From Saccopteryx bilineata (Eukaryota; Chordata; Mammalia; Chiroptera; Emballonuridae): 64,000 nt of DNA. Below the pieces are notes generated by a model that worked only from the letters and a program-made list of their open reading frames with translations, ran no database searches and was not told the origin of the DNA. Positions 21,857-33,740 of this stretch are shown here, one piece after another. The position numbers were made by a program, and so were the translations under genes. The stretch spans positions 75,961,982-76,025,981 of the forward strand of contig NC_089492.1 in assembly GCF_036850765.1 (NCBI RefSeq). Reading direction: 5' to 3'. Within the stretch, counting starts at the first letter, position 1. Each line of letters starts with the position of its first letter.

Positions 21857-21870
21857 AAAAATTCCTCCTT

Positions 21871-22735
21871 TACTACTTAGAAGGGAGGAGGGGTCCCTAA
21901 GGAGAAACTCTGCTTTGATGAGTGTTCACGGCCCTCCGACTGCTGTAGGAAGCCGTCTGCATCCAGTGTTCCCCGCACGTGTCTATGGACTCCCTAAATC
22001 AGTGCCTACAGAACAGAGGGTGGGGAGAACCACAAGGTCCTGGAGCTTTTTAACTTGCCAAGAAGAAGTGACCCAATAGCAGGATCTGTTAGGGAGTACA
22101 CATCATGCTGTACTGATAGCCAGGGAGCCACAGTGGACTGTCAGAGAATGAACACCTTGGATAACAAATCAACTGACAGTGCTAAGAACAATTCTGTTCC
22201 CTAATCTACTCATTTTATGTGAACAGCTCCATGAGCACTGTGTCACCCTGGACCAGGTGATCTCTTCTGTAAAATGAAATCACCATAAGCATCTACCTGC
22301 TCTGACTGTGGGAAAACTGTAGGAGAGAATGTATACAGAAGACCTGGTGCACACTCAATTAAAGTCTAGTCAGTTCAGGCATGGAATAGCCACTTTCTGT
22401 CACAGGTATCACAGGTCTGGCTGTTAGGCATACTGGGGCTGGCACACTGTCATGGCAGGAGGGCTGACTCCTGTTGGGGATGGACAGCAGTTGGCAATGT
22501 CACGTTCAAAGAAATTGGGTTTAACTTTTGATGAATGTCAATTAGCTGACCTGTTGCATAAGCAACAGCAACTGGACTTCTGAGGAAGTGTGGTTCTAGG
22601 CCCTGGAGGCCTCTCTGTGGAGGGCAGGACCCTGGTGACCACGGATATGGGAACAAAACATGAGCCCTGAGGGAGAAGGGCTGGCATGCATGATGCCCTG
22701 GGCCTGGCCCCCGACCTGTCAATGTGCTCACTGGT
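21871..22735. other. Unassigned sequence
   Basis: This is unique-looking sequence without a supported exon. Overlapping open frames on both strands at 22450-22747 lack recognisable domains. Confidence 0.45.
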
Positions 22736-23370
22736 TCTGTCATTCATGCAACAAACACGAAAAGCCCATCGGTGGCAGGCTCTACTCCAGGGGCAGGAGC
22801 CACTGGTGCATGAGAAAGACGGGGCTCAGGACTCGGTGCTTACAGCGTGGGAGGGAGAACAAGACAACCAAACGAGTCAAGTCCGAGGAGCAGAAAATTA
22901 AAACAGGTGACGGGACAGAGAGGGTGCCACTAGAAGGGACATTTCAGTGGGGCCCCTAACGGCAGAAAGGAGCCAGCTGGGAAAAGATGGGTGCAGAGCA
23001 GTTTGCTCAAAGGCACAGTGGGCTCAAAGGCCGGAGAAAGCGGGCATGAACCAGCAAGGAAGGCCAGTGCATCTGGAAAGCACAGGCTGCAGGGGTCAGG
23101 GGAGTCAGAACGTGCTGGGGGCAGGAGGCAGGCCACAGAGCGCTCCCCCCAACAGCAGGGCAGGCTCGGTTACCATCGGTGCTCAGGGAAAGCCAGAAGG
23201 AAGACAGTGATCCAATCTGTTTCTAAGACCAGCCTGCCCTGTGGAAAGCACACTGTGGGGGCCAGGAGACGGTGCTGGGCAGAGGACAGGGCGCTAACAG
23301 GAAGCGGACAGTGAGAACTGGCAGGCGGTAAGTCAGTAGGCTGTGGCCAGCACTCCCATCTGGCCTCTGA
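22736..23370 (-). mobile_element. L2 LINE, antisense
   Basis: Plus-strand phrases are the reverse of L2: 'CATTCATGCAACAAACACG', 'AGGCTCTACTCCAGGGGC', 'GGAGCCAGCTGGGAAAAG' and 'AAGGAAGGCCAGTGCATCTGG'. Later comes the 'CAGTGATCCAATCTG' segment. Numerous open frames here are relics. Confidence 0.7.
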
Positions 23371-23649
23371 CTCACTCAGGTGTCCTGGTGAGCGAGCTGA
23401 CCCCTCAATACACCGCTTGCGCTCCTGCTAGTATAACAAACAGTCCATGCAGGTGTGCGCCCCTCCTTCCTATCGCAATGGTGCAGGCCTGGCCATGAAG
23501 GTGTCTGGGCGGGCATGGTACCTTGGCAATAGAGTTGGATATTTATGAAGGCAGACAGCCGGTGAAGTAGTGTCAAAGATGTGGTGGGCTCTGGGGAGGT
23601 GGGACTTGTTAATTTCCTAAAGCAATGTCTACTCCTACATCTGCTTATT

Positions 23650-24005
23650 TATAGCCGTGTGCATTAGTCTGCTTAGGCTGCTACAGGCCGTGTCTTAAAC
23701 TGCAGGTATTTATTCTCTCACAGTCCTGTAGGCTAGAAGTCCCCACTCAAGGTTCTACCTGATCCAGCCTGCAGACTCCCACCCTGTCCTTACCCTCCTT
23801 CCTTAGCATGCGCACAGCCAGAGAGCTCCATCTGTCTGCAACCATTCATTAGGATAGCAGCCCCATGAGTATAGGGCCACTCCCCTATGACCTCATGTAA
23901 CCTTTATTAGCACCTCCTAGTCCTTATCTCCAATACAGTCATACTGGGGTTAGGGCTTCATTCAACATACAAAGTTTAGTGGTGCACAATTTTGTCCATA
24001 CAACT
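23650..24005 (-). mobile_element. ERVL-MaLR-type solo LTR, antisense
   Basis: 'TTAGTCTGCTTAGGCTGCTAC', 'TATTTATTCTCTCACAGTCC', 'TATGACCTCATGTAACCTTTATTAG', 'CTCCAATACAGTCATACTGGG' and 'CACAATTTTGTCCATACAAC' follow the reverse strand of MLT1-type MaLR LTRs. No internal retroviral sequence is seen. It is an old, non-coding relic. Confidence 0.7.
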
Positions 24006-24987
24006 TATTGTTATAAAAATTCCTATTTGTGTGAGTACATGCAAATGTTCAATTGATTTGAAAAATGCTTGTTACCATCAAGTTGCCAAGCAGATACACA
24101 GTACATGAAGATAAGTGGGTCTGAAAGAGTGCAAGTTCAGTGGGGAAATAAACAGCTCTAGTGAAATGTGGAGTGCTGATACTAGAGTTAGAGGCAAATG
24201 CAAAGAGTTCTATTGGGAAAGACAGGTCAGAGGACCCAGAGGGAGAAAAGGAGACACTTAAGTTAATTTTATAGAAGGAGTGGGAATTCAGCAGTGAGGC
24301 GGATAAGAAAATCCAGCCCCACCCCTCAAAGCTCAACCCTGTGGAAAAAGGTCTTCCTCTGACTACCCCAGCCTGAAAGTCTGTATCGTTTTACTGAGTT
24401 TTAAGAGCAACTGGTTTGCACAGTTCACCCGGCCATTAATGAGGCAGTGCTCTGAGATGTGGCTTCCACTACTGTATTGGAATACTATTTAAGTCTCTCA
24501 TTACCAACAACTTTTAATGAGAGTCTGCCTTGTTTTCTAACTAGAATGTAGGTTTCTTCAAAGTAAGGATCAGATCTGATGCGTCCTTCAATGGAGGAGG
24601 AGGAGCTCAGAAAATAAATGTTGCTTTGGTTTGATGTCCAGACTAAAGAATGCAGGAGAGAGCTTAAATCAGAGAATTAGGAGCTTTATAACCAGGTTTG
24701 GACTCCTCCTTATTAGAGAATATTACTGGTTAATTTCTCAGGTCTTACAATGGTTCTTATAAGCCCTAACCCTCCCTGAATACACTAGTTCAATCCCATT
24801 CCATAACCCATCTAACTATGGGTGACCTTACAGGTCCAGGCTTTGCTACTTCCTATAGTCTCCTCTCCCTCCTTGCTCAGATTCCATGAAAGCAATTGAA
24901 AGGCCATTAAAATTCATTCTCGACCCTCACTACCAGGAACCACGGAGAACAAAGCAGGTGGGTTGAATAATCAGAGAGGTTTCAGAG

Positions 24988-25690
24988 GCACCCAAATGCT
25001 GGCAAGGACGTAGAGAAAAAAGAAGCCTCGTGCACTGCTGATGAGATTGCTCATTGGTACAACCTATGGAATACTGTACTGAGGTTTCTCAAAAAAATAA
25101 AGCTATCACTTCTGGGTATAGATCAAAGAAAAAAAAAAGAACATGGAATATTGAAGAAATATCTACACTCTCATTTTCATTGCAGCATTATTCACAACAG
25201 CCAAGATATTGAAACAATCTAAGTGTCCATCGACAGATGAGTGGATAAAGATGTGGTGTGCACATACAGTGAAATGTTCTTCAACCATGAGAAAGAAGAA
25301 AATCCTGCCACTTGGGACAGCATGGATGAACTTTCAGGGCATTCTGCTGGGTGAAATAAGTCAGACATAGACAAAGACTGCATCATGGTATCACTTACAT
25401 GTGAAATCTTAAAAAAAAAAAGTCAAACTCCTAGAAACAGGGTAGAAAAGTAGTTTCTAGGGGCAAGGTGGGAAAAGGGAGAGACTAGTAAATGGATGCA
25501 AACTTCCAGCTCTAAGAAGACTAAGGTCTGATGTAAAACATAGTGACTACAGGGGATAACACCATAGTATATAACTGAAATTTTCTTAGAGTAGAACTTA
25601 CATGTTCTCACAAAAAAATAAAACATAAGATGATGGATGTGAAAAAAATTATTGTATATTAAATTTAACATAAAAGGGGGGTAGGGAGGG
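24988..25690 (+). mobile_element. L1 (L1M-type) 3' end, sense
   Basis: ORF2-end phrases ('TTCATTGCAGCATTATTCACAACAG', 'GTGTCCATCGACAGATGAGTGG' in pieces) are followed by a 3'UTR with 'ATAGTGACTACAGGGGATAAC' and 'TTAGAGTAGAACTTACATG'. It is many-times mutated and non-functional. Confidence 0.8.
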
Positions 25691-25712
25691 ACAACTAAAA
25701 AATTAAATAACC

Positions 25713-26036
25713 GATTTTTTTTTTGACAGACACAGAGAGTCAGAGAGAGGGACAGATAGCGACAGTCAGACAGGAAGGGAGAGAGATGAGAAGCATCAAT
25801 TCTTCGTTGTGGCACCTTAGTTGCTCAGTGATTCCTTTCCCATACGTGCCTTGACTGGGGTGCTACAGCAGTGTGAATGACCCCCTTGCTCAAGCCAGTG
25901 ACCCTGCGCTCAAGCTGGTGAGCCCACACTCAAGCTGAATGAGCCTGTGCTTAAGCCGACGACCTCAGAGTTTCAAACCTGGGTCCTCTGCGTCTCAGAC
26001 CCACGCTCAATCCACTGTGCCACTGCCTGGTCAAGC
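25713..26036 (-). mobile_element. tRNA-derived SINE, 'GGTGGCGCAG' type, antisense
   Basis: The plus strand begins with a T-run, 'GACAGACACAGAGAGTCAGAGAGAGGGAC' and the 'CAAGCCAGTGACC' body. It ends in 'TCCACTGTGCCACTGCCTGGTCA', the reverse of the tRNA-like head. Confidence 0.85.
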
Positions 26037-26521
26037 CAATTATCCATTCTTAAAATGTAAATTTTAACTTTTAAAATCAAGTTAACTTCTCTGTTGACAT
26101 CTAGTACAGCATAGCTAACTGTTCTACTTCAGGTCAGCAGTAGCACTGGCCAGCCAGTTACAGGGCACTCACTTTTGCTCCCCAGCCATTCAATTTAAGT
26201 ATAGGGCTTAACCATTAAACAATACAGTATTTACATTTAAACAAAACCCATTCCAGGTACACACAAGGAGACTGATAAAATGTAAAACATGTTTAATCTG
26301 CACCTTCTATTTTGCAACAAAACCTTACCCTAAATGAACAAGTGGGTTAAGAATAAACAACTCATTTAAACTCAATTAAAAAGATATTTTCTTTAACAAT
26401 TCTGAATTAGACTAATTCAGTGATTCCCCAAAAAGAGAAATAATTCCATTTGAGGAAAAGTGGTTACAGTTCTAACTTTACAGTCACAAACTCTTTTGTT
26501 GGCTGACATTAAATGAATTGG

Positions 26522-26525
<4 letters not shown>

Positions 26526-26571
<46 letters not shown>

Positions 26572-26872
26572 CAGAGACAGAGAGAGGGACAGATAGGGAC
26601 CAACAGACAGGAAGGGAGAGAGATGAGAAGCATCAACTCCTTGTTGTAGCACCTCGGTTGTTCATTGATTGCTTTCTCATATATGCCTTGACCTGGGGGA
26701 CTAGAGCAGACCGAGTGATCCCCTGCACATGTCAGCAACCTTGGGGCTAAGCTGGTGAGCTTTGCTCAAACCAGATGAGCCTGCGCTCAAGCTGGCAACC
26801 TAAGGGTTTCAAACCTGGGTCTTCCGAGTCCTAGTCCAATGCTCTATCCACTGCACCACCGCCCAGTCAGGC
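26526..26872 (-). mobile_element. tRNA-derived SINE, antisense, with tail turned into (CA)n
   Basis: A 12-bp target duplication (tgaattggttct) at 26514-26525 and 26873-26884 brackets the element exactly. The expected A-tail is replaced by a dinucleotide array of about 44 bases (TG on the plus strand, 26526-26570). So the microsatellite grew out of the SINE's 3' end. The head on the minus strand is the GCCTGACTGGGCGGTGG type. Confidence 0.9.
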
Positions 26873-26884
26873 TGAATTGGTTCT

Positions 26885-27790
26885 TAATAATGAGTGCTTG
26901 CAGAGCCACTCCGATGCCCAAGTGTGGAGACAGGCTCCATAACCACAGACTCTGCCAGCCTACCTTTCAAACAGAGTTTGCAAGAGTAGTGCTTCTGGCC
27001 AGGCTGGGCTGAAACAATGCCCTGCCCACAAAGTGACTTGAATGTTCTGTCTCCATTGAAAATCACAGGCCTCCGACAATACATCATTGCTGCAATTCTA
27101 CCACAAGCTACATTCTGTGCCCAACAAAGACTCCTCACAGCCTGTGTCTGCAGAGCCCCAGTCTTGCCTGAGACCACAGGCTGCCAAAGGGGAACATCTG
27201 TGTGCGCGACAGGACACAGAACTGCCTCTCTTCTTCCTTTCTTTCCTGTCCTTTCTGTGTTCTTCTTTCTTATTTTCTAGACAACAAACTGGATGACTGC
27301 TTGCTAAGGAAACGGCCTTTCATTTCTCTTCCTCTTCTCTTTTATTTATTTGTTCGTATGTCTGTTTCACGTAACATTCAAACAACTACATCTGCCATCT
27401 ACTATTAAGTTCAAATCCTGAGAACACAGTGAAGTATATTTTCTGATTTCATACGAGCTTACACTTGATCATTGGAAGAACACTAACTTTAAAGATGAAG
27501 AACTCTAATAGTATACTTACAAAAACAAGCTATCCAATTCTAAGAATATTCTAAAACCTCATTTAATTTATAGAGGGATAAAACCAAATAAAATACTAAA
27601 AAATGGTAATATAAAAATAAAAAAATCTTGTAAACTACATGTTCCCTGTAGAAAATTTAAAATATAAGCTACTGTTTCCATACAAATATTACATTTTGGG
27701 ATTTAATACCAAGTAAGACTTTTGTTATGCCTACTTTCACCTCAAATCAATATTTGGACTTAAAGATGTAAAAGAAATTAAGGCACACCA
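26885..27790. other. Unassigned sequence with a possible minus-strand exon
   Basis: The only item of note is an open block at 26964-27180 on the minus strand between an acceptor-like and a donor-like site (see findings). The rest is AT-rich and unique-looking. Confidence 0.4.
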
Positions 27791-27794
27791 AGGA

Positions 27795-27995
27795 GGGCCC
27801 CCCTGGTGGCTCAGTGGACAGAGTATCAACCGGGCGCACTAAGGTTGTGGGTTCAATACCCAGTCAGGGCACATATAAGAAGCAACCAATGAGTATACAA
27901 CTAAATGGAACAACTAAGTGGAACAACGAGTTGATGCTTCTCTCTCTCCCTCTCTGTTTCCCCATCCGCTGTCTCAAATCAATAGAAAATTTTTT
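27795..27995 (+). mobile_element. Short tRNA-derived SINE
   Basis: The head 'GGCCCCCCTGGTGGCTCAGTGG', 'GGGTTCAATACCCAGTCAGGGC', a CT-rich stretch and 'TCAAATCAATAGAAAA' give the layout of the short SINE type. Confidence 0.8.
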
Positions 27996-28179
27996 TTCAA
28001 AGAAGAGAAAGACAAATGGACAAAAAACTATTACTATGAAGTCACCAGAGAAAAATGACAAGTTCCAGGCCCATAACTTTTATCTGCTCCCCAAACAAAA
28101 GAAACACAATGTTCAACTTGATTAATGATCAAATAGATGCAAATTAAATCTAGATACTTTTGTTATATGATTAATATTT

Positions 28180-28720
28180 AAAAAGAGTACCTACGTTTGT
28201 AAAGGGATAGACTAGTTGGATTTTAAATTAGTGCTACCTTTCTAGAGACCAAGTTGGTGATATGAGTGTTTATGGCAATAGGCTCAGCAATTTTACTTTT
28301 AGGATTTTACCCCATACGAGTGAGGAGATATGAGCATAAGGTGTTTACTGTAGCTTTACTCAAAATGGAAACAACTCAGAAATAGCCAAATATTCAACTA
28401 CAGAGGATCTGTTAAATTATTATGCATCTCCACAAGAAATACTATACAGCCAAGAAAAGTAGGGTTGAAGAGAATATGTAGTAAAAAGAAAATGTTCACT
28501 GTATATATAGTTAATAAAAATAGGTTATAAAATATGACATATGATGGCAATCCACCTTTTAAAAAATGTATGCTTGATCAGAAAAAATAAAATGTTAGTA
28601 ATAGTATTATCTTATGGTGGTATGGTAATAAATTATTCTATAATAAACATAACACTAATTTTACAACCAGAAAAAAAGTCCCTGAATTATTGTCTTAGAA
28701 TTGCCAATTTTAACTTATTA
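28180..28720 (+). mobile_element. Old L1 (L1ME-like) ORF2-end fragment
   Basis: 'ATTTTACTTTTAGGATTTTACCCCATA', 'AAACAACTCAGAAATAGCCAAATATTC' and 'AATACTATACAGCC' follow the order of L1 ORF2-end sequence at high divergence. Confidence 0.6.
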
Positions 28721-29965
28721 TTATTAAAGAAATAAAGGATAAGTTATTTCTTCTCAAAGATACATTAACATTTTCCTTGATTTTCAAAAACCGCTCCATT
28801 GAAATCCTGTAAAATTTCACATGTAAGCTGTAACAAGAGATCTGTAGGAAAAGGGAAACAGTACAATAATTTGAGGGATTAGAAACAGAAAAATCTCTTA
28901 AGATTGATCACTTTGAGTATAACAGGCAATGACAAAAATCATAACTCAAAACTTTAATGAAGACAGGACACTAATCTTCATACATGAAAGATCTGTCCGT
29001 GTGAAAGGTAGCTCTAATTTTTAGTAGACTGAAATAACCTAAACAACAATTAAAATTTGTAATTATTAGTAGAAATAGAATAAATGGAAAATAATGAAGT
29101 ATTTTATTCTTTAAATCAAAGACAATATGAGTACATTTTTACCTTCCATAATTTGATCTTACCTTACACTATAAAACTAGATTAGAAGGGAAATCAATTT
29201 CTGGTTTTTTGAAAAGGATAAAGGTGCTCTCTTACACTTCACAGTTAGCAAGTCTCCTCTCTGCGGATAGGCTGCACAGGGGCCAGGAAGCTACAAGCAG
29301 ACCTGTGTTCTGAAAGCATGAGAAATGTGGGCTTGAGCCTTTGAGCTGTATCATTCTGTTCCATAACACACTTCGTAAACTGGTTTTAGATCACATAGCT
29401 TGTTTGTGATTCTGATACAATAACCTATCCGTTGTATTATTTTTGAAAAAATAAAATTATTTGCTTAAAATGGACACACACAAAAAGAAAGGTGTTTGCA
29501 AAGCAGCTGTTCAATAAATAGGAGAGACAGAGCTGTACTCTATTAGTGACACCAGTCCATTACATGGTATTTAAACCATCACTGGAAAAGCTATAAAGTC
29601 TCCTGGTCTGATGTCTCCATTTCTCTGTATACAGCAGAGTTCATGTTATATTTTTAAAATATTAACTTATTCTAGAAGCTAATGAATTCAACTGTTGTGT
29701 TCAGCAGCATATGACCAAATCATGTTCATAAACAAAATGTAAAAGGCGAATAGCAAACTAGATATATGAAGACCTGCCAACAACAAATACTACAACTTTT
29801 AAAGATGCACAGATTCCTTCTGATTTAATAACTGAATACATGCACTGGGGCAGGGGGGTATGCTGTCCACACAGGGACACGTGAATGCTTGTCACAAACA
29901 CTGGTGGGGATGCCACAGAAACACACTTGCCTTCACTGAGCCCTGGACTTGTTTCCAATGCAGTT
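28721..29965. other. Unassigned AT-rich sequence
   Basis: No supported exon or named repeat. Confidence 0.45.
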
Positions 29966-29969
29966 TATT

Positions 29970-30140
29970 TAACTCCTTGTATGTGGCACACAGTTCTTTG
30001 CACTGTGCATATTACTTCATTGACTCTCTCACAAACAACTTTAGAAGTGGATGTTCCAAGGGTAAAACCTTACCCAGAGTAACCCAGCTAGTAACTAGTG
30101 GAGCTGGGATGCCAACCCTGCTCTCTCCCTTCAGTCTGGG
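29970..30140 (-). mobile_element. MIR SINE, antisense
   Basis: 'TGTGGCACACAGTTCTTTGCACTGTGC' and 'AGAGTAACCCAGCTAGTAACTAGTGGAGCTGGGATGCCAACC' (in pieces) are reverse MIR. Confidence 0.75.
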
Positions 30141-30500
30141 ATTGGGTCAGAAGAGCAAATTGAGTGGATGCTGAAAGCACAGGACCCCATGTGGCTGAAC
30201 TGCAGCGCTGAATGCCACCAGACCGAGATCACCTGCTGTTGCTGGTTCCCCATCTTCAAAGACAAAGATAGAGCCCATTTGTTCCCCTGAGTCAGATCCA
30301 CACTAAGTGTCTGACATAAAAGAATTCATAGATCACTGGACCATTGTTTAAATATCTATCAACAAGGTACACTGATTGTCAAGCTATGACTGCACAGATT
30401 TCTAGAGAAGCTGGCATGGTAAGTTCAGTAATATAAGGGGGTTTTCTGTTCAGGGAATTCTGATTTGATCCTATAAAGTTTAAAAAAAAAACACACCCAT

Positions 30501-30891
30501 GCCCTGGCCGGTTGGCTCAGTGATAGAGCATTGGTCTGGCGTGTGGAAGTCCTGGGTTCGATTCCTGGCCAGAGCACACAGGAGAAGCACCCATCTGCTT
30601 CTCCACCCTTCCCCCTCTCCTTCCTCTCTGTCTCTCTCTTCCCTTCCTGCAGCCAAAGGTTCCATTGGAGTGAGTTGACCCAGGTGCTGAGGATGGCTCC
30701 ATGGCATCCGCCTCAGGCACTAGAATGGCTCTGGCTACAATGGAGGAATGCTCCAGATGGGCAGAGCCTTGATTGCCCCCTGGTGGGCATGCCAGGTGGA
30801 TCCTGGTTAGGCGTATGTGGGAGTCTGACTGCCTTCCCGCTTCTAACTTTGGAAAAATACACAAAAAAAAACCCCACAAAAAAACAAGAAG
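30501..30891 (+). mobile_element. tRNA-derived SINE, long type
   Basis: The head GCCCTGGCCGGTTGGCTCAG, the B box GGTTCGATTCC, the CTTCTCC/TCTCTC segment and the body with 'GATGGCTCCATGGC' and 'GTGGATCCTGG' are present, followed by an A-rich tail. A short target duplication (acacccat) is at 30493-30500 and 30892-30899. Open frames 30480-31291 are repeat-derived. Confidence 0.9.
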
Positions 30892-31569
30892 ACACCCATT
30901 TGATATGCATTTACAAATATCTATGAAGTTAGTGAAACCAAACATTAACATGAAACCTTCTCTGAGTGGAGGACTCTTTCAGGTGCTGAGCGGGTTGTAC
31001 GAAGAGCTGGCAGAGGGTGGCTGTTGTGACTTCCAATCTCTATGCATGGGTACCAGCCATCAGTTTCAGAGATGCTTTTCAAAGACTAGGGCAGAGTTTC
31101 TCTATAAATTCCTTAAGACTAAATTCATTTACCCTACCCAGCTTTTCCTTATGATCCCAAACTTTCATCTATCCCTTCAAAATGATTTTACTCACATTAA
31201 AAAATATATATATTTCATGGATGACCACTTTCTCACACATTTGAGAGCAAGACATCATTACTCTAAGTTGCTTGCTCGGGTAGGTACATAGTGATTCCTT
31301 AAGTCTCATCCTGATGCAGTCATGCAATCAAAGATTTTCTATGTCATCAATCAGCCTATTATTACTTTCTTACTACTTTGCCTGCATGGTAGTTTTAAAG
31401 CAGACAGTATCCCTAGGGCTAGGCAGAGTGCTTGTAATACACATACTTCTTTGCCTTATTTTTTACGTCATTGTAAACATAACTGCATTTAAAAATTTAC
31501 TGCACAAGCAATAAATTATTATTGCAATAAAAAATAAAACAATCAAATCAGCCAGGTCTCAGTCATCAT

Positions 31570-33740
31570 TAAGAAAATTTACCCTCAGCTAACATACTCA
31601 ATTGTAAAAAAACTAAGAGTTTTTCCTCTAAAATCAGGAACAAGACAAGGATGCCCACTCTCACCACTGTTACTCAATATAGTTCTGGAAAAGTCCTAGC
31701 CAGAGCAGTCAACCAAAAGAAAAAAATAAAGGTGTCCAAACTGGGACTGAAGAAGTAAAAGTGTCCCTTTTTGCAGATGACATGATTCTTTACATAGAAA
31801 ACCCCAAGGACTCCACAAAAAAACTATTAGAAACAATAAAATACAGTAAAGTTGCAGGATACAAAATAAATGTACAAAATTCACTACATTCCTATATATT
31901 AACAATGAAATTTCAGAAAATTTCTTTTTAAAAAAGAACAATTCCTTTTGCAATTGTAACAAAAAGAATAAAATACCTTGAAATAAACTTAACAAAGGAT
32001 GTGAAGGACCTATCTATATACTGAAAACTACAAAGCATTATTAAAAAAGAATAAAAAAGACAAAGTAAATGGAAAGAGTCTGTGTTCATAGACTGGAAGA
32101 AATTTTTTGGCCATATTACCCAAAGCAATATACAAATTTAATGTAATACTCATTAAAATCCCAATGACATTTTAAAAGAGAAATAGAGTAAAATATTAGT
32201 AAGATTTGTATGGGACCATAAAAGACCCCAAAGAACCAAAGCAATCCTGAGAAAAAGGAACAAAGCTGGAGGAACCACACTATCTGACTTCAAATTATAC
32301 TATAGAGCAACAATAATCAAAACAGCATGGTACTGGTAGAAAAGTGAACACACAGACCAATGGCACAGAACTGAGGGCCCAGAAACAAAACCACATGTAT
32401 ATGAGCAAATAATTTTGGACAAAGGAGCCAAAAACACACAATGGAGAAAACTTTAATAAATGCTACTGAGAAAATTGGAAAGCCACATACAAAAGAATGA
32501 AACTAGTTTAGTTTGTCCCCATGTGCAAAAATCAGTTCAAAATGGATCAAATAACTAAATATAAGATCTGAAACAATAAATTACACAGAAGAAAAGATAG
32601 GTACTAAACTCATGGCCCTTGGTCTTAGAGATTTTATTAATTCGGCCTCACAGGCAGGGAAATAAAGGCAACAATAAATGAACGGAACTATATCAAACTA
32701 AAAAGCTTCTGCACAGCAAAAGAAATTGCCAACAAAACAAAAAGGCAGCCAACTGAAAGGGAGATGATATTTGCAAACAAAAGCTCCAATAAGGGGTTAG
32801 TATCCAAAATATATGAAGAACTCATACAACTCAACACCAAACAAACAATCCAATTAAAAAATGGGCAGAGGACCTGAATAGACACTTCTCCCAAGAAGAC
32901 ATACAAACGGCCAACAAATATATGAAAAGATGCTCCTCTTCACTAGCTATTAGGGAAATGCAAATCAAAACTACAGTGAGATACCACCTCACACCTGTGA
33001 GAATGGCTATTATCAACAAGACAGGTAATAACAAGGGTTGGAGAGCCTGTGGAGAAAAAGGAACCCTCATCCACTGCTGGTGGGAATGCAAACTGGTACA
33101 GGCACTATGGATAACAGTATGGGTGTTCCTCAAAATATTAAGAACAAAGCTACAATATGACCTAGCAATCCCTTTGCTGCCTATTTACCCAAAAAAACCC
33201 TCAAAATCATTTATTCGGGAAGATGTATGCACCCCTTTGTTCACTACAGTATTATTCACAGTGGCCAAGACATGGAAACAACCGAAGTGTCCCTCGATAG
33301 AGGACTGGATAAAGATGTGGTACGTATATACAATGGAATACTACTCAGCCATAAGAGAAGATGAAATACTGCCATTTGCAAAAACATGGATGGATCTTGA
33401 GAATATTATGCTAAGTGAAATAAATCAGACAGAAATCTTGAGAATATTATGCTAAGTGAAATAAATCAGACAGAAAAAGTTAAGAACCATGATTTCACTC
33501 ATATGTGGGATATAAAACTGAAAGCAACAAATGAGTAAACAAAACAAAATCTCAGACACAGACAACAGAATAGAAGTTTCCAGAACACAGTGACAGAAGA
33601 TGATCTGACTTGGGTGGTGGGCACACAGGCAACATATAGGTTATGTATCATAAAAATGTACACTTGAAACCTATATAATCTTATTAACCAAGGTCACCCC
33701 AATAAATTTAATAAAAATAAAATAAAATAAATAAAAGTGA
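31570..33740 (+). mobile_element. 5'-truncated L1 with ORF2 second half and 3'UTR
   Basis: Sense L1, about 2.2 kb. The reverse-transcriptase motif FADDMILY is encoded at 31770-31793. The C-terminal cysteine-containing segment with [10 protein letters not shown] lies near 33076. The 3'UTR and A-rich tail end near 33740. ORF2 is broken upstream by stops and frameshifts. A 178-codon open block (32922-33455) covers the C-terminal domain. A 41-bp tandem duplication at about 33395-33476 disrupts the last codons. There is no ORF1, no endonuclease domain and no 5'UTR. It is a dead copy, but the youngest-looking L1 in the window. Confidence 0.92.

Noticed and set aside
21371..22079. Open frames up to 190 codons around 21.5 kb
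   Set aside because: They run through a CpG-rich SINE and its flanks in several frames; repeat-derived.
32922..33455. 178-codon frame as a host gene
   Set aside because: It is the C-terminal part of L1 ORF2 ([10 protein letters not shown] segment), in a 5'-truncated and disrupted element.
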